From assembly GCF_002979455.1 (NCBI RefSeq), contig NZ_PCOU01000019.1:42412-106411 (forward strand): DNA of 64,000 nt, written 5' to 3'. The stretch is from Chryseobacterium sp. MYb7 (lineage in GTDB: Bacteria > Bacteroidota > Bacteroidia > Flavobacteriales > Weeksellaceae). The position numbers and the translations under genes are program-made. Position 1 is the first letter of the stretch. Each line of letters starts with the position of its first letter. The notes under the pieces were generated by a model. That model made no database searches and was not told where the DNA came from. It worked only from the letters and a program-made list of their open reading frames with translations. This document shows, piece after piece, positions 1 through 7,410 of this stretch.

Positions 1-482
1 TTTTCCAGAAACTCTTCATACCGCGAGTGTGGAGAAGTAGAACAAAACTGTTCTATACGTGTTTTGGCTATGTTGATGATGAGCTTTAAAGATTTGAGGT
101 ATACATTATAAATACCTCTGTGCTGAAAGGCTATTTCCTCAAATTCACTTTTATTAAACAAAAAGATCTGGCTTTCTATTACCGCTTCTATGGTGTATTT
201 TCTTTCATTGTCATTAGAATAGGATTCCGGGCTTTCCATGATGGCAGATTCCTTTTCGGAAGGTAAAAAAAGATTGCTTTCCACCCCGTTTTCATCATCA
301 AAGAAAAACCTTAATAATCCATTGGAAAGAATGAATAAATGGTTGAAAGGTTTACCGGGTTCTGCCAGTTTTTCTTTTTTTTGAAGCAGTCTGGGGGTAC
401 TGATATTGACCAGAATAGTAATTTCCTCATCAGTGAGTTCCTGAAAGAAAGGTATATTTCTGAAAGTTTTAAAAGAGTCCAT
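1..482 (-). CDS. Crp/Fnr family transcriptional regulator, C-terminal part outside the window
   Basis: An open frame runs leftward from an ATG at 482 (MDSFKTFRNIPFFQ...) and is still open at base 1, so only about 160 N-terminal residues are seen. The sequence fits the cyclic-nucleotide-binding beta-roll of Crp/Fnr regulators: an early 'F..L..EE...L' helix, then 'PGKPFNHLFILSNGLLRFFF', then a long helix (from about residue 125) that would connect to the HTH domain. The DNA-binding domain would lie past the window edge. Bacteroidetes members of this family often respond to redox or unknown ligands; no ligand can be assigned here. It diverges from the glycosylasparaginase gene at 592, sharing a 109-bp intergenic region. 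Confidence 0.85.
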   Translation of the reverse strand, partial: MDSFKTFRNIPFFQELTDEEITILVNISTPRLLQKKEKLAEPGKPFNHLFILSNGLLRFFFDDENGVESNLFLPSEKESAIMESPESYSNDNERKYTIEAVIESQIFLFNKSEFEEIAFQHRGIYNVYLKSLKLIINIAKTRIEQFCSTSPHSRYEEFLE

Positions 483-558
483 TACAGCAGTAAAGATAAA
501 TAAAAATAATACACGGATATTCGTTGAGCCGTCATGAGGATTTCATGGAAGTTTTTTT

Positions 559-566
559 TAGATTTG
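559..566 (+). promoter_or_regulatory. TAnnTTTG (-7) promoter element for the glycosylasparaginase gene
   Basis: TAGATTTG matches the Bacteroidetes -7 consensus TAnnTTTG and lies 25 bases before the ATG at 592. Confidence 0.6.
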
Positions 567-591
567 TGGGTATTATACAATTTGAGATACC

Positions 592-1590
592 ATGAACAAT
601 AACCGAAGAAGTTTTATTAAAAAACTGGGAATTGCAACAGCAGCACTTGCTGTAAACCCGCTGGATTTAATGGCTGCCGAATTACCTGAACCTACTGTAA
701 AAACTGTCAACAAACCAATTGTCCTTTCAACCTGGAATTTTGGTTTAAAAGCCAACGAAGAAGCATGGACAATCCTTGGAAAAGGAGGAAAAGCTTTAGA
801 TGCCGTAGAAAAAGGAGTACGTCTCGTAGAATTGGATCCAAAAGAAAGAAGTGTAGGGTACGGAGGCCGTCCGGACAGAGATGGAAGAGTAACGCTGGAT
901 GCCTGTATCATGGATGAAAATTATAATATTGGTTCTGTTGCCTGTCTGGAACACGTTAAAAACCCAATTTCTGTTGCCAGAGCTGTTATGGAAAAAACAC
1001 CCCACGTTATGTTGGTAGGAGATGGAGCATTACAGTTTGCCCTTTCACAGGGATTTAAAAAAGAAAATCTTCTCACTCCCGAATCAGAAAAAGAATGGAA
1101 AGAATGGTTAAAGACCAGCCAGTATAAACCTATCGCTAATATTGAAAACCACGATACCATAGGAATGATTGCTTTGGATGCACAGGGAAATCTTTCAGGT
1201 GCCTGTACAACGAGCGGAATGGCTTTCAAAATGCATGGTAGAGTAGGAGATTCCCCAATTATCGGAGCAGGTCTGTTTGTAGATAATGAAGTAGGAGCGG
1301 CTACAGCAACAGGTCATGGTGAAGAAGTGATAAGAACGGTGGGAACGCATCTCGTAGTGGAACTGATGAGACAAGGCAGAAATCCACAGGAAGCATGTAA
1401 AGAAGCGGTAGAAAGAATCGTAAAAATTACTCAGAGAAGAAACAAAAATCTAAAAGATATTCAGGTAGGTTTTATCGCCATCAACAAACAAGGAGAATAT
1501 GGTTCTTATTGTATTCAGGACGGCTTCAACTTCGCCGTATATGACCAAAAAGGAAACCGCCTTGAAAAACCGGAATTTGCTTTAAAATAA
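592..1590 (+). CDS. N(4)-(beta-N-acetylglucosaminyl)-L-asparaginase (glycosylasparaginase), exported
   Basis: A 332-residue Ntn-hydrolase of the asparaginase-2 family, which splits the GlcNAc-Asn bond of N-linked glycopeptides. The autoproteolysis site that creates the new N-terminal nucleophile is visible as 'NHDTIGM' with Thr189; the glycine-rich 'GDSPIIGAGLFVDNEVGAATATGHGEE' region of the beta subunit follows. The N-terminus 'NNNRRSFIKKLGIATAALA' resembles a twin-arginine signal (RRSFIKK), as in the flavobacterial periplasmic enzyme from Elizabethkingia. The gene is monocistronic, with a TAnnTTTG promoter just upstream. With the beta-mannosidase at 3596 it suggests glycoprotein glycan breakdown, though the two genes are not in one operon. 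Confidence 0.93.
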   Translation: MNNNRRSFIKKLGIATAALAVNPLDLMAAELPEPTVKTVNKPIVLSTWNFGLKANEEAWTILGKGGKALDAVEKGVRLVELDPKERSVGYGGRPDRDGRVTLDACIMDENYNIGSVACLEHVKNPISVARAVMEKTPHVMLVGDGALQFALSQGFKKENLLTPESEKEWKEWLKTSQYKPIANIENHDTIGMIALDAQGNLSGACTTSGMAFKMHGRVGDSPIIGAGLFVDNEVGAATATGHGEEVIRTVGTHLVVELMRQGRNPQEACKEAVERIVKITQRRNKNLKDIQVGFIAINKQGEYGSYCIQDGFNFAVYDQKGNRLEKPEFALK

Positions 1591-1696
1591 TTGCATGATG
1601 GAAATAATATCGTAAGGAGCTACGTATAAATTTTATTGAAGATAAAATCTTTGCGCTTTTGCGTTATTCCAACAAAAATTAAAAATTCAATAAAGA

Positions 1697-1749
1697 TGGG
1701 CTTTAGCCCATTTAAACAAATCAATGACACCTATTGGCTTTAGCCAAAA
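1697..1749 (+). repeat. Two small GGCTTTAGCC palindromes
   Basis: TGGGCTTTAGCCCA (1697-1710) and ATTGGCTTTAGCCAAAA (1733-1749) form short hairpins immediately before the lipoprotein gene. A 21-bp stretch starting at 1733 recurs exactly at 35252-35272, so this is a dispersed intergenic repeat. It spans the earliest possible start of the downstream frame (1734), which argues for the later ATG at 1758. Confidence 0.7.
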
Positions 1750-1757
1750 CATACAAT

Positions 1758-2312
1758 ATGAAAAGAACAATCATCGCTTCCTTATTTCTGATTATCGGAT
1801 GTAAGGAAGAAAAGAAGGAGATTAAAACAGTAACAGAGCCACAGCAGACAGCAGAAAAAGCACTTCAGGATAATCAATCCAATGAAGCAGAAGATGCAAA
1901 AAAGTGGTTGGAAAGAAGTATTGTCGACTATTTTAAAGCAGATATCGGAATTGGAGAAAAGAATCTGCAGAAGATCACTACTAAAGACTATTTTGATTAT
2001 AAAACGGATGCCACCAATGTTGATCTGGATGTAGACGGAAGCCTTACAGAAAAAGAATTTCAGAATAAATGGAAGTCGAAGTTTGATACCAGTAAAGCAG
2101 GTATTGGTATAGGATTTCTCATTCCTGCGCAGGATTGGATCAATATTGAAGTAGAAAGCTGTGATTTAAAATCCTCTACAAAAGATGGATATATCTTCAA
2201 TGTTGTGTTGAGAGATGATGGTTATAAAGCTCACTATCCCTCTGTCATAAAAGTAATAAAAGAAAACGGTTCCTTTTTGATTGCAGATGTTTTGCAGGAT
2301 GAGCCAAAGTAA
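1758..2312 (+). CDS. Putative lipoprotein with an EF-hand-like loop
   Basis: A 184-residue protein beginning MKRTIIASLFLIIGC, a lipoprotein signal with Cys15 as the acylated residue. The frame could be opened at 1734, but that start sits inside a dispersed repeat and would bury the signal peptide. After a charged, low-complexity linker the protein has one globular domain. Residues 89-100 (DLDVDGSLTEKE) fit the EF-hand calcium loop pattern DxDxDGxxxxxE, which may be real or chance. I do not recognise the family. It is followed 18 bp later by cutC and may be co-transcribed with it. Confidence 0.75.
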   Translation: MKRTIIASLFLIIGCKEEKKEIKTVTEPQQTAEKALQDNQSNEAEDAKKWLERSIVDYFKADIGIGEKNLQKITTKDYFDYKTDATNVDLDVDGSLTEKEFQNKWKSKFDTSKAGIGIGFLIPAQDWINIEVESCDLKSSTKDGYIFNVVLRDDGYKAHYPSVIKVIKENGSFLIADVLQDEPK

Positions 2313-2330
2313 AATTAAATAGATCATAGA

Positions 2331-2993
2331 ATGTCAAAAATAGAAATAGCTTGTTTTAACCCTGAATCAGCGATAATTGCTTTTGAAAACGGAGCAGACA
2401 GAATAGAATTATGTGATGGGCTCAGTGAAGGCGGTACCACTCCGGACTTTGAAACAATGAAAAAACTTCGTGAGAAAATTACCATCCCAATTTTTGTGAT
2501 GATCCGTCCCAGAGGTGGAGACTTCTCTTATTCAGATTCAGAATTTGAACAGATGAAAAATGATTTAGTTCATTTAAAAACTTTAAAGGCAGATGGTTTT
2601 GTATTCGGGATTTTAGATGAAAATGATGAGGTTAATATGAAGCAAAATAAAGCTTTAGTAGAACTGGCAGCACCGCTTCCATGTACTTTTCACCGTGCTT
2701 TTGACCGTGCTGCAAGTCTGGAAGATTCTTTAGAAAAAGTAATTGAATGCGGCTTTACAACCATCCTTACTTCAGGCCAGAAACCTAATGTATCTGAAGG
2801 AAAAGAGAATCTGAAAAAACTGGTTGAACTTTCTAATGGAAGAATCGGAATCCTTGTTGGAGGCGGACTTCGTTCATCCAATATTGAAGGAATAAGAGCT
2901 GTTACCAATGCTAATTATTTCCATTCTTCAGCGATTACTGATGGTGGGGCTTTTGCCAACCCTGATGAAGTGGTTGCGTTGAAAAGTAAATAG
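2331..2993 (+). CDS. cutC: Copper homeostasis protein CutC family
   Basis: A 220-residue TIM-barrel protein. Diagnostic stretches are 'EIACFNPESAIIAFENGADRIELCDGLSEGGTTP' near the N-terminus, 'IPIFVMIRPRGGDF', 'TFHRAFDR', 'ILTSGQKPNVSEG' and 'GRIGILVGGGLRSSNI'. CutC proteins are cytoplasmic; a copper role was proposed in E. coli but later work questioned it, so the biochemical function is unsettled. The length is somewhat shorter than the E. coli protein (about 250 residues). It sits 18 bp after a lipoprotein gene on the same strand and is followed by an interspersed repeat. Confidence 0.9.
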   Translation: MSKIEIACFNPESAIIAFENGADRIELCDGLSEGGTTPDFETMKKLREKITIPIFVMIRPRGGDFSYSDSEFEQMKNDLVHLKTLKADGFVFGILDENDEVNMKQNKALVELAAPLPCTFHRAFDRAASLEDSLEKVIECGFTTILTSGQKPNVSEGKENLKKLVELSNGRIGILVGGGLRSSNIEGIRAVTNANYFHSSAITDGGAFANPDEVVALKSK

Positions 2994-3004
2994 AATGAGT
3001 AATA

Positions 3005-3184
3005 TTTAAACGCAAAGTTTAAAAAACAAACTGTATTATATTTTGAGTAAGCAAAGTGATGCGACTATGTCGCTAATTAAGCGTAAGGATAGAAACAGTC
3101 TGCTTCATCCAATCGAGTGAAAATCGATTCCATCTTTGCTTCCTTAAAATATTATGTAGCCAAATTTGAAACTTTGCGTTTAAA
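3005..3184. repeat. Interspersed imperfect palindrome, family A copy 1
   Basis: A 180-bp intergenic element bounded by perfect 16-bp inverted ends: TTTAAACGCAAAGTTT at 3005-3020 and its reverse complement at 3169-3184. The interior has degenerate inverted segments ('GCGACTATGTCGC'). Related elements end in the same GCGTTTAAA at 50697-50857 and 53042-53188. It fills most of the gap between cutC and the GxxExxY gene and has no coding capacity. Confidence 0.8.
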
Positions 3185-3216
3185 AACTACACAATAAAAA
3201 TAAAGCACACAAATGA

Positions 3217-3603
3217 ATGACAGAAAACGAAATATCCTACAAAATAATAGGAGCAGCTATAGAAGTGCATAAGAACTTAGGAGTTGGCCTTTTAGAAAAT
3301 GCATATGAAACCGCTTTAGCTTATGAATTAAAGATGTTGGGACTAAATATTAAGCAACAACTATCTTTACCTTTAAAGTATAAAGAAGTATATATAGAAA
3401 ATGCATTCAGAATTGATTTGATTGTAGAAGATAAAGTTATTGTAGAAGTGAAATCTGTATTAGAGTTGCATCCTATTTTTCACTCACAAGTATTGACATA
3501 TCTGAAACAGACTAATATAAAATTGGGATTGCTTATTAATTTTAATAATGAACTTATTAAATATGGAATCCACAGAATTGTAAACAAAATTATTGATGAA
3601 TAG
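3217..3603 (+). CDS. GxxExxY family protein (PD-(D/E)XK-like fold)
   Basis: A 128-residue protein of the GxxExxY family, named for the motif seen here as G24-LLENAY30. The later 'FRIDLIVEDKVIVEVKS' segment gives Asp67 and Glu77-x-Lys79, the spacing expected of a PD-(D/E)XK nuclease-like core, so a nucleic-acid role is plausible but unproven for the family. The ATG at 3217 follows family A repeat DNA at a distance of 33 bp, and the 3' end overlaps the beta-mannosidase start by 8 bp, implying translational coupling. Members of this family are often scattered next to repeats in Bacteroidetes and other AT-rich genomes. Confidence 0.85.
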   Translation: MTENEISYKIIGAAIEVHKNLGVGLLENAYETALAYELKMLGLNIKQQLSLPLKYKEVYIENAFRIDLIVEDKVIVEVKSVLELHPIFHSQVLTYLKQTNIKLGLLINFNNELIKYGIHRIVNKIIDE

Positions 3604-6064
3604 AACGATCCTTTTTGCTTTCCTTTTCACACAGAATATCCTTTCCGCACAGTTTTCACAAAGGAATCTGTCTTCAGAGAACTGGCAGTTCAGAAATTCA
3701 AAAGACCAAAACTGGCTTCCTGCGAAAGTTCCGGGAACAGTGCATCTGGATTTAATGGATAATAAAGTTATACCTGATCCTTACAAAGATGAAAATGAAA
3801 AGAAAGTACAATGGATAGAAAATGAAGATTGGGACTATCAGACTGCATTTACGATTTCTTCTCAGGAATTAAAGAATGACAATATTGATCTTGTTTTTAA
3901 CGGATTAGATACATTTTCAGAAATCTATCTTAACGGAAAACTGTTAAAGAAAACCGATAATATGTTCCGGAAATGGGAAATTCCGGTGAAACAATATCTG
4001 AAAACAGGAAAGAATACAATTCAGATTAACTTCAAATCTGCAGTGAATACAGGAAAGGAATTAGCCAAAAAAGTTCCGTTCACTATGCCGGAATCACCAA
4101 GAAGTTTTGTAAGAAAAGCACAATACCAGTTTGGATGGGATTGGGGGCCAAGATTGGTTACGGCAGGAATATGGAAAGACGTTCAGTTAGAATTCTGGAA
4201 TAATGCCAAAATTATTACCGTTAAAGATATTCAGAAAAGAGCTGCTGATGGTTCTAATGATTTGCATTTTGATGTAGAGATTGATGCACAAAATGCCGGA
4301 AATTATACCTTAGATCTGAATAAAACCCACCAAAAAATATCTTTAAAAAAAGGAATAAATATAATATCGATTCCTTATGAAACAACCGGGATGAAGCTTT
4401 GGCAGCCTAACGGACGCGGTGAAGCTAACCTCTATGATTTTGAAGTAAAGCTTTCAAAAGATCAGAAAAAGATTGATAGTAAAAATATCAGGATAGGGTT
4501 AAGAACAGTTGAATTGGTTCAGGAAAAAGACGAAAAAGGAAAATCATTCTATTTTAAAGTGAATGGACAGCCATTGTATATCAAAGGAACCAACTGGATT
4601 CCGGGAGATAGCTTTTCGCCCAGAATGACCAAAGAAAAATACCGGAAGCTCATCAAAGATACCAAAGACGCCAATATGAATATGATCCGTATCTGGGGCG
4701 GAGGTATTTATGAAGATGATGAATTTTACAAAGCCTGCGACGAAAACGGAATTCTCGTGTGGCAGGATTTTATGTTTGCGGGAAGTTTTTATCCGGCAGA
4801 TGAAGCATTTTTGAACAATGTAAAAGAAGAAGTAAAAGATCAGGTCAACAGGCTTCAGAATCATCCGTCTATTGCTTTGTGGTGCGGAAATAATGAAATT
4901 GATGAAGCCATTGTCAACTGGGGATATCAGAAGCAGTTCAACTATTCAAAAAACGACTCATTACAGGTTTGGAAAGATTATAAAAAGCTTTTCCATGATG
5001 TCATTCCCAATGCATTGGCAGAAAATCTGAAGTCTGATAAAAATATATACTGGCCAAGCTCTCCATCCATTGGCTGGGGGCATAAAGAAAGTTTAACAGA
5101 AGGAGATTCTCATTATTGGGGAGTCTGGTGGGGTGAGCAACCCTTTGAAATTTACAACGAAAAAGTAGGCCGTTTTATGTCTGAATATGGCTTTCAGGGC
5201 ACACCCACTCTTGAAACCACAAAATCAATGTTCTCTGGAACTCCGGAATTAAGTCTTCAGAACCCAACGATTAAAGCTCACGAAAAGCATGCCCGTGGCT
5301 GGGACATCATTAATGAATATCTGAAACGGGATTATAAAATTCCGACCGATTTTGTACAATACAATTACGTTTCACAGCTGTCACAGGCAAGAGGAATGCA
5401 GATTGCCATTGAAGCTCACCGCCGCGCAAAACCTTATAACATGGGAACACTCTACTGGCAGCTCAACGATTGCTGGCCGGTGGTATCATGGTCGTCCATC
5501 GATTATCTTGGAAACTGGAAAGCTTTCCATTATCAGGCAAAAAGAAGCTTTGAACCTGTGTTGATATCAGTAGCAGAGACCGATAAAAGTTATGACGTTT
5601 ATCTGATCAGTGATTTATTGAAGGAATTTAAAACAGATACAAAGTTTGAATTAATTGATTTTAAAGGAAAAACACTTTGGAAAGCGAATCAATCAGATGA
5701 TATTAGAGCTGATGTAAGTAAGAAAATTCGAAATATCAGTAAGTCAGAACTGGCTCAATTTGATTTGTCCGGAGCAGTTTTAAAAATAAGTGCTGAAAAA
5801 GAAACAAAATTTGAAAAGCTGTTCTTCTTTAATAAACCTAAAGATTTAAAACTCTCAAAACCGGAGATTACAATCAAAAAAATATCACCCACTGAAATTG
5901 AAATATCAACGGATATCTTGGCAAAAGATATTTATCTGATCGGAGATACTCACTTCAGTGATAATTTCTTTGATCTGTTACCGGGAGCTTCAAAAAGGAT
6001 TACGTTCTCAAAACCTATAGAAAAAATTGAAGTGATGAGTCTCTGGGATGTGATGAAGGAGTAA
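3596..6064 (+). CDS. Beta-mannosidase, glycoside hydrolase family 2, exported
   Basis: An 822-residue GH2 enzyme cleaving terminal beta-mannosides, for example the core mannose of N-glycans or plant mannans. The order is signal peptide (MNRTILFAFLFTQNILSAQ), galactose-binding-like jelly roll, Ig-like domain, TIM barrel and C-terminal beta domains. The acid/base is Glu434 in 'WCGNNE' and the nucleophile is Glu530 in 'SEYGFQ'; the 'W(D/G)WGPRL' and 'IRIWGGGIYEDDEFY' stretches are typical of beta-mannosidases rather than beta-galactosidases. The frame has a TTG one codon earlier, but the ATG at 3596 fits the signal peptide. It overlaps the GxxExxY gene by 8 bp. Confidence 0.95.
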   Translation: MNRTILFAFLFTQNILSAQFSQRNLSSENWQFRNSKDQNWLPAKVPGTVHLDLMDNKVIPDPYKDENEKKVQWIENEDWDYQTAFTISSQELKNDNIDLVFNGLDTFSEIYLNGKLLKKTDNMFRKWEIPVKQYLKTGKNTIQINFKSAVNTGKELAKKVPFTMPESPRSFVRKAQYQFGWDWGPRLVTAGIWKDVQLEFWNNAKIITVKDIQKRAADGSNDLHFDVEIDAQNAGNYTLDLNKTHQKISLKKGINIISIPYETTGMKLWQPNGRGEANLYDFEVKLSKDQKKIDSKNIRIGLRTVELVQEKDEKGKSFYFKVNGQPLYIKGTNWIPGDSFSPRMTKEKYRKLIKDTKDANMNMIRIWGGGIYEDDEFYKACDENGILVWQDFMFAGSFYPADEAFLNNVKEEVKDQVNRLQNHPSIALWCGNNEIDEAIVNWGYQKQFNYSKNDSLQVWKDYKKLFHDVIPNALAENLKSDKNIYWPSSPSIGWGHKESLTEGDSHYWGVWWGEQPFEIYNEKVGRFMSEYGFQGTPTLETTKSMFSGTPELSLQNPTIKAHEKHARGWDIINEYLKRDYKIPTDFVQYNYVSQLSQARGMQIAIEAHRRAKPYNMGTLYWQLNDCWPVVSWSSIDYLGNWKAFHYQAKRSFEPVLISVAETDKSYDVYLISDLLKEFKTDTKFELIDFKGKTLWKANQSDDIRADVSKKIRNISKSELAQFDLSGAVLKISAEKETKFEKLFFFNKPKDLKLSKPEITIKKISPTEIEISTDILAKDIYLIGDTHFSDNFFDLLPGASKRITFSKPIEKIEVMSLWDVMKE

Positions 6065-6094
6065 GATCTATTTTGAAAACTTTTCCAATTAGTC

Positions 6095-6127
6095 AACCAT
6101 GTCAAGGTTCAAAACCTTGACATGGTT
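6095..6127. terminator. Perfect 15-bp hairpin after the beta-mannosidase
   Basis: AACCATGTCAAGGTT and its exact reverse complement are separated by three bases. No strong T-run follows, so it may be an interspersed palindrome or a Rho-assisted stop rather than a classic intrinsic terminator. Confidence 0.55.
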
Positions 6128-6184
6128 AATGGAAATTTTGCCAAAAAAATATAAATTTTACCCCTCCAACTCAAAAATCAGCCG

Positions 6185-6192
6185 TAAATTTG
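6185..6192 (+). promoter_or_regulatory. TAnnTTTG promoter element for the AEC transporter
   Basis: TAAATTTG lies 20 bases before the ATG at 6213. Its position inside the longer open frame (which could start at 6099) supports the internal start. Confidence 0.6.
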
Positions 6193-6212
6193 CACTATAT
6201 TTCTTTATAGTT

Positions 6213-7121
6213 ATGGTAAATTTTGTTCTGATTGCAGTGTGTATCATTGCAGGAATGATATTCAAAGCAACAAAATCTATCCACCCCGATGCCCATAAAG
6301 GTATCAACACCTGGATTCTTTATCTTGCTCTTCCGGCAGTTTCGTTTAAATATCTGCCTAAAGTAAAATGGACAACTGAAATGCTGTTCCCGATTGCGGC
6401 TACGTTCTTAATTTCAGTGTTCTGTTTCTTCTTTATGATGTTATACAGTAAGAGCAAAGGGTATTCAAGGCGATCCAGAAGTACTTTAGAATTGGCAAGT
6501 GGCTATAGTAATACTTCATTTATTGGATTTCCTTTAATCAGCGCCTTTTATGGTGAAGGACTTCTGAGTATTGCGATTATCTGTGACCAGACTATGTTTT
6601 TTTTCCTTTCTACCCTCGGAATTATTGCTGCAGTGAAAGGTGGAAGCAGGTCAGGAAAGGTAAGTGCACTATTTATTTTAAAAAGACTTGTTACATTTCC
6701 TCCGTTAATTGGGTGTATTTCGGCTTTAGTATTGTCGCAGTTTATTGATTTCACTGCTGCAGAACCGTTCTTTGATAAATTAGCTGCCACAGTAAGTCCA
6801 TTAGCTTTATTTTCAGTCGGATTACAGTTGAAATTTAACGGATGGAAAAAACTGATCCCTCAGATGTCCATGTCGATGTTGTATAAATTGATTCTGGCAC
6901 CGGCAATTGTTCTGGGAATGGCTTTGCTGTTCGGAATAAAAGGAGATGTGGCAAAAATTACAGTTTTTGAAGCCGCAATGCCTACACTCGTTACCTCAAG
7001 TATCATTGCAGAACAATTCAGGCTGAATACAAAACTGACCAACCTGATCATCGGAGTCAGTATTATTGTCGGATTTTTTACTTCTGCATTCTGGTATGAG
7101 ATGACAGAATACTTTTTTTAG
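6213..7121 (+). CDS. AEC family transporter (auxin efflux carrier-like permease)
   Basis: A 302-residue inner-membrane protein with about ten hydrophobic segments in two five-helix halves, the AEC/BART layout. Recognisable landmarks are 'WILYLALPAVSFKYLP' in the first half, 'SGYSNTSFIGFPLISAFYGEGLLSIAIICDQ' around the first helix break, and 'FEAAMPTLVTSSIIAEQF' at the second. The substrate cannot be deduced; characterised bacterial members carry malate or other organic anions. I chose the ATG at 6213 (MVNFVLIAVCIIAGM) because the upstream in-frame part covers a hairpin and a TAnnTTTG promoter. The gene stands alone. Confidence 0.88.
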   Translation: MVNFVLIAVCIIAGMIFKATKSIHPDAHKGINTWILYLALPAVSFKYLPKVKWTTEMLFPIAATFLISVFCFFFMMLYSKSKGYSRRSRSTLELASGYSNTSFIGFPLISAFYGEGLLSIAIICDQTMFFFLSTLGIIAAVKGGSRSGKVSALFILKRLVTFPPLIGCISALVLSQFIDFTAAEPFFDKLAATVSPLALFSVGLQLKFNGWKKLIPQMSMSMLYKLILAPAIVLGMALLFGIKGDVAKITVFEAAMPTLVTSSIIAEQFRLNTKLTNLIIGVSIIVGFFTSAFWYEMTEYFF

Positions 7122-7181
7122 TTATCCATAAATTCTTTCTTCGATACTTTCGAATTTGTGCTGTTCTTTTATTCACACGCC

Positions 7182-7284
7182 TTGTCATTCCGTAGGAATC
7201 CAGCCTCTCATACCATTGTTTTTATCAATAAAATTCTGGACATTAAAAAATATCTGATTGTTTAGATTCCTACGGAATGGACAA
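7182..7284. repeat. Interspersed palindrome, family B copy 1
   Basis: Inverted ends TTGTCATTCCGTAGGAATC (7182-7200) and GATTCCTACGGAATGGACAA (7265-7284) enclose about 64 bp. Two more copies lie in tandem at 40780-40885 and 40951-41046. The element occupies the 289-bp gap between the AEC gene and priA; the rest of that gap shows nothing else recognisable. Confidence 0.8.
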
Positions 7285-7410
7285 AAGAAAAAAAAGTAGA
7301 GAATACAATACAGTTTTTGGTTTCCAGGCTTTGTTAAACATTACGAAAGAACTTCTGCAAAGTTGCAGTTCTCTCAGGAAAAATCTAATTTTACACTTTA
7401 AATATTTCCC

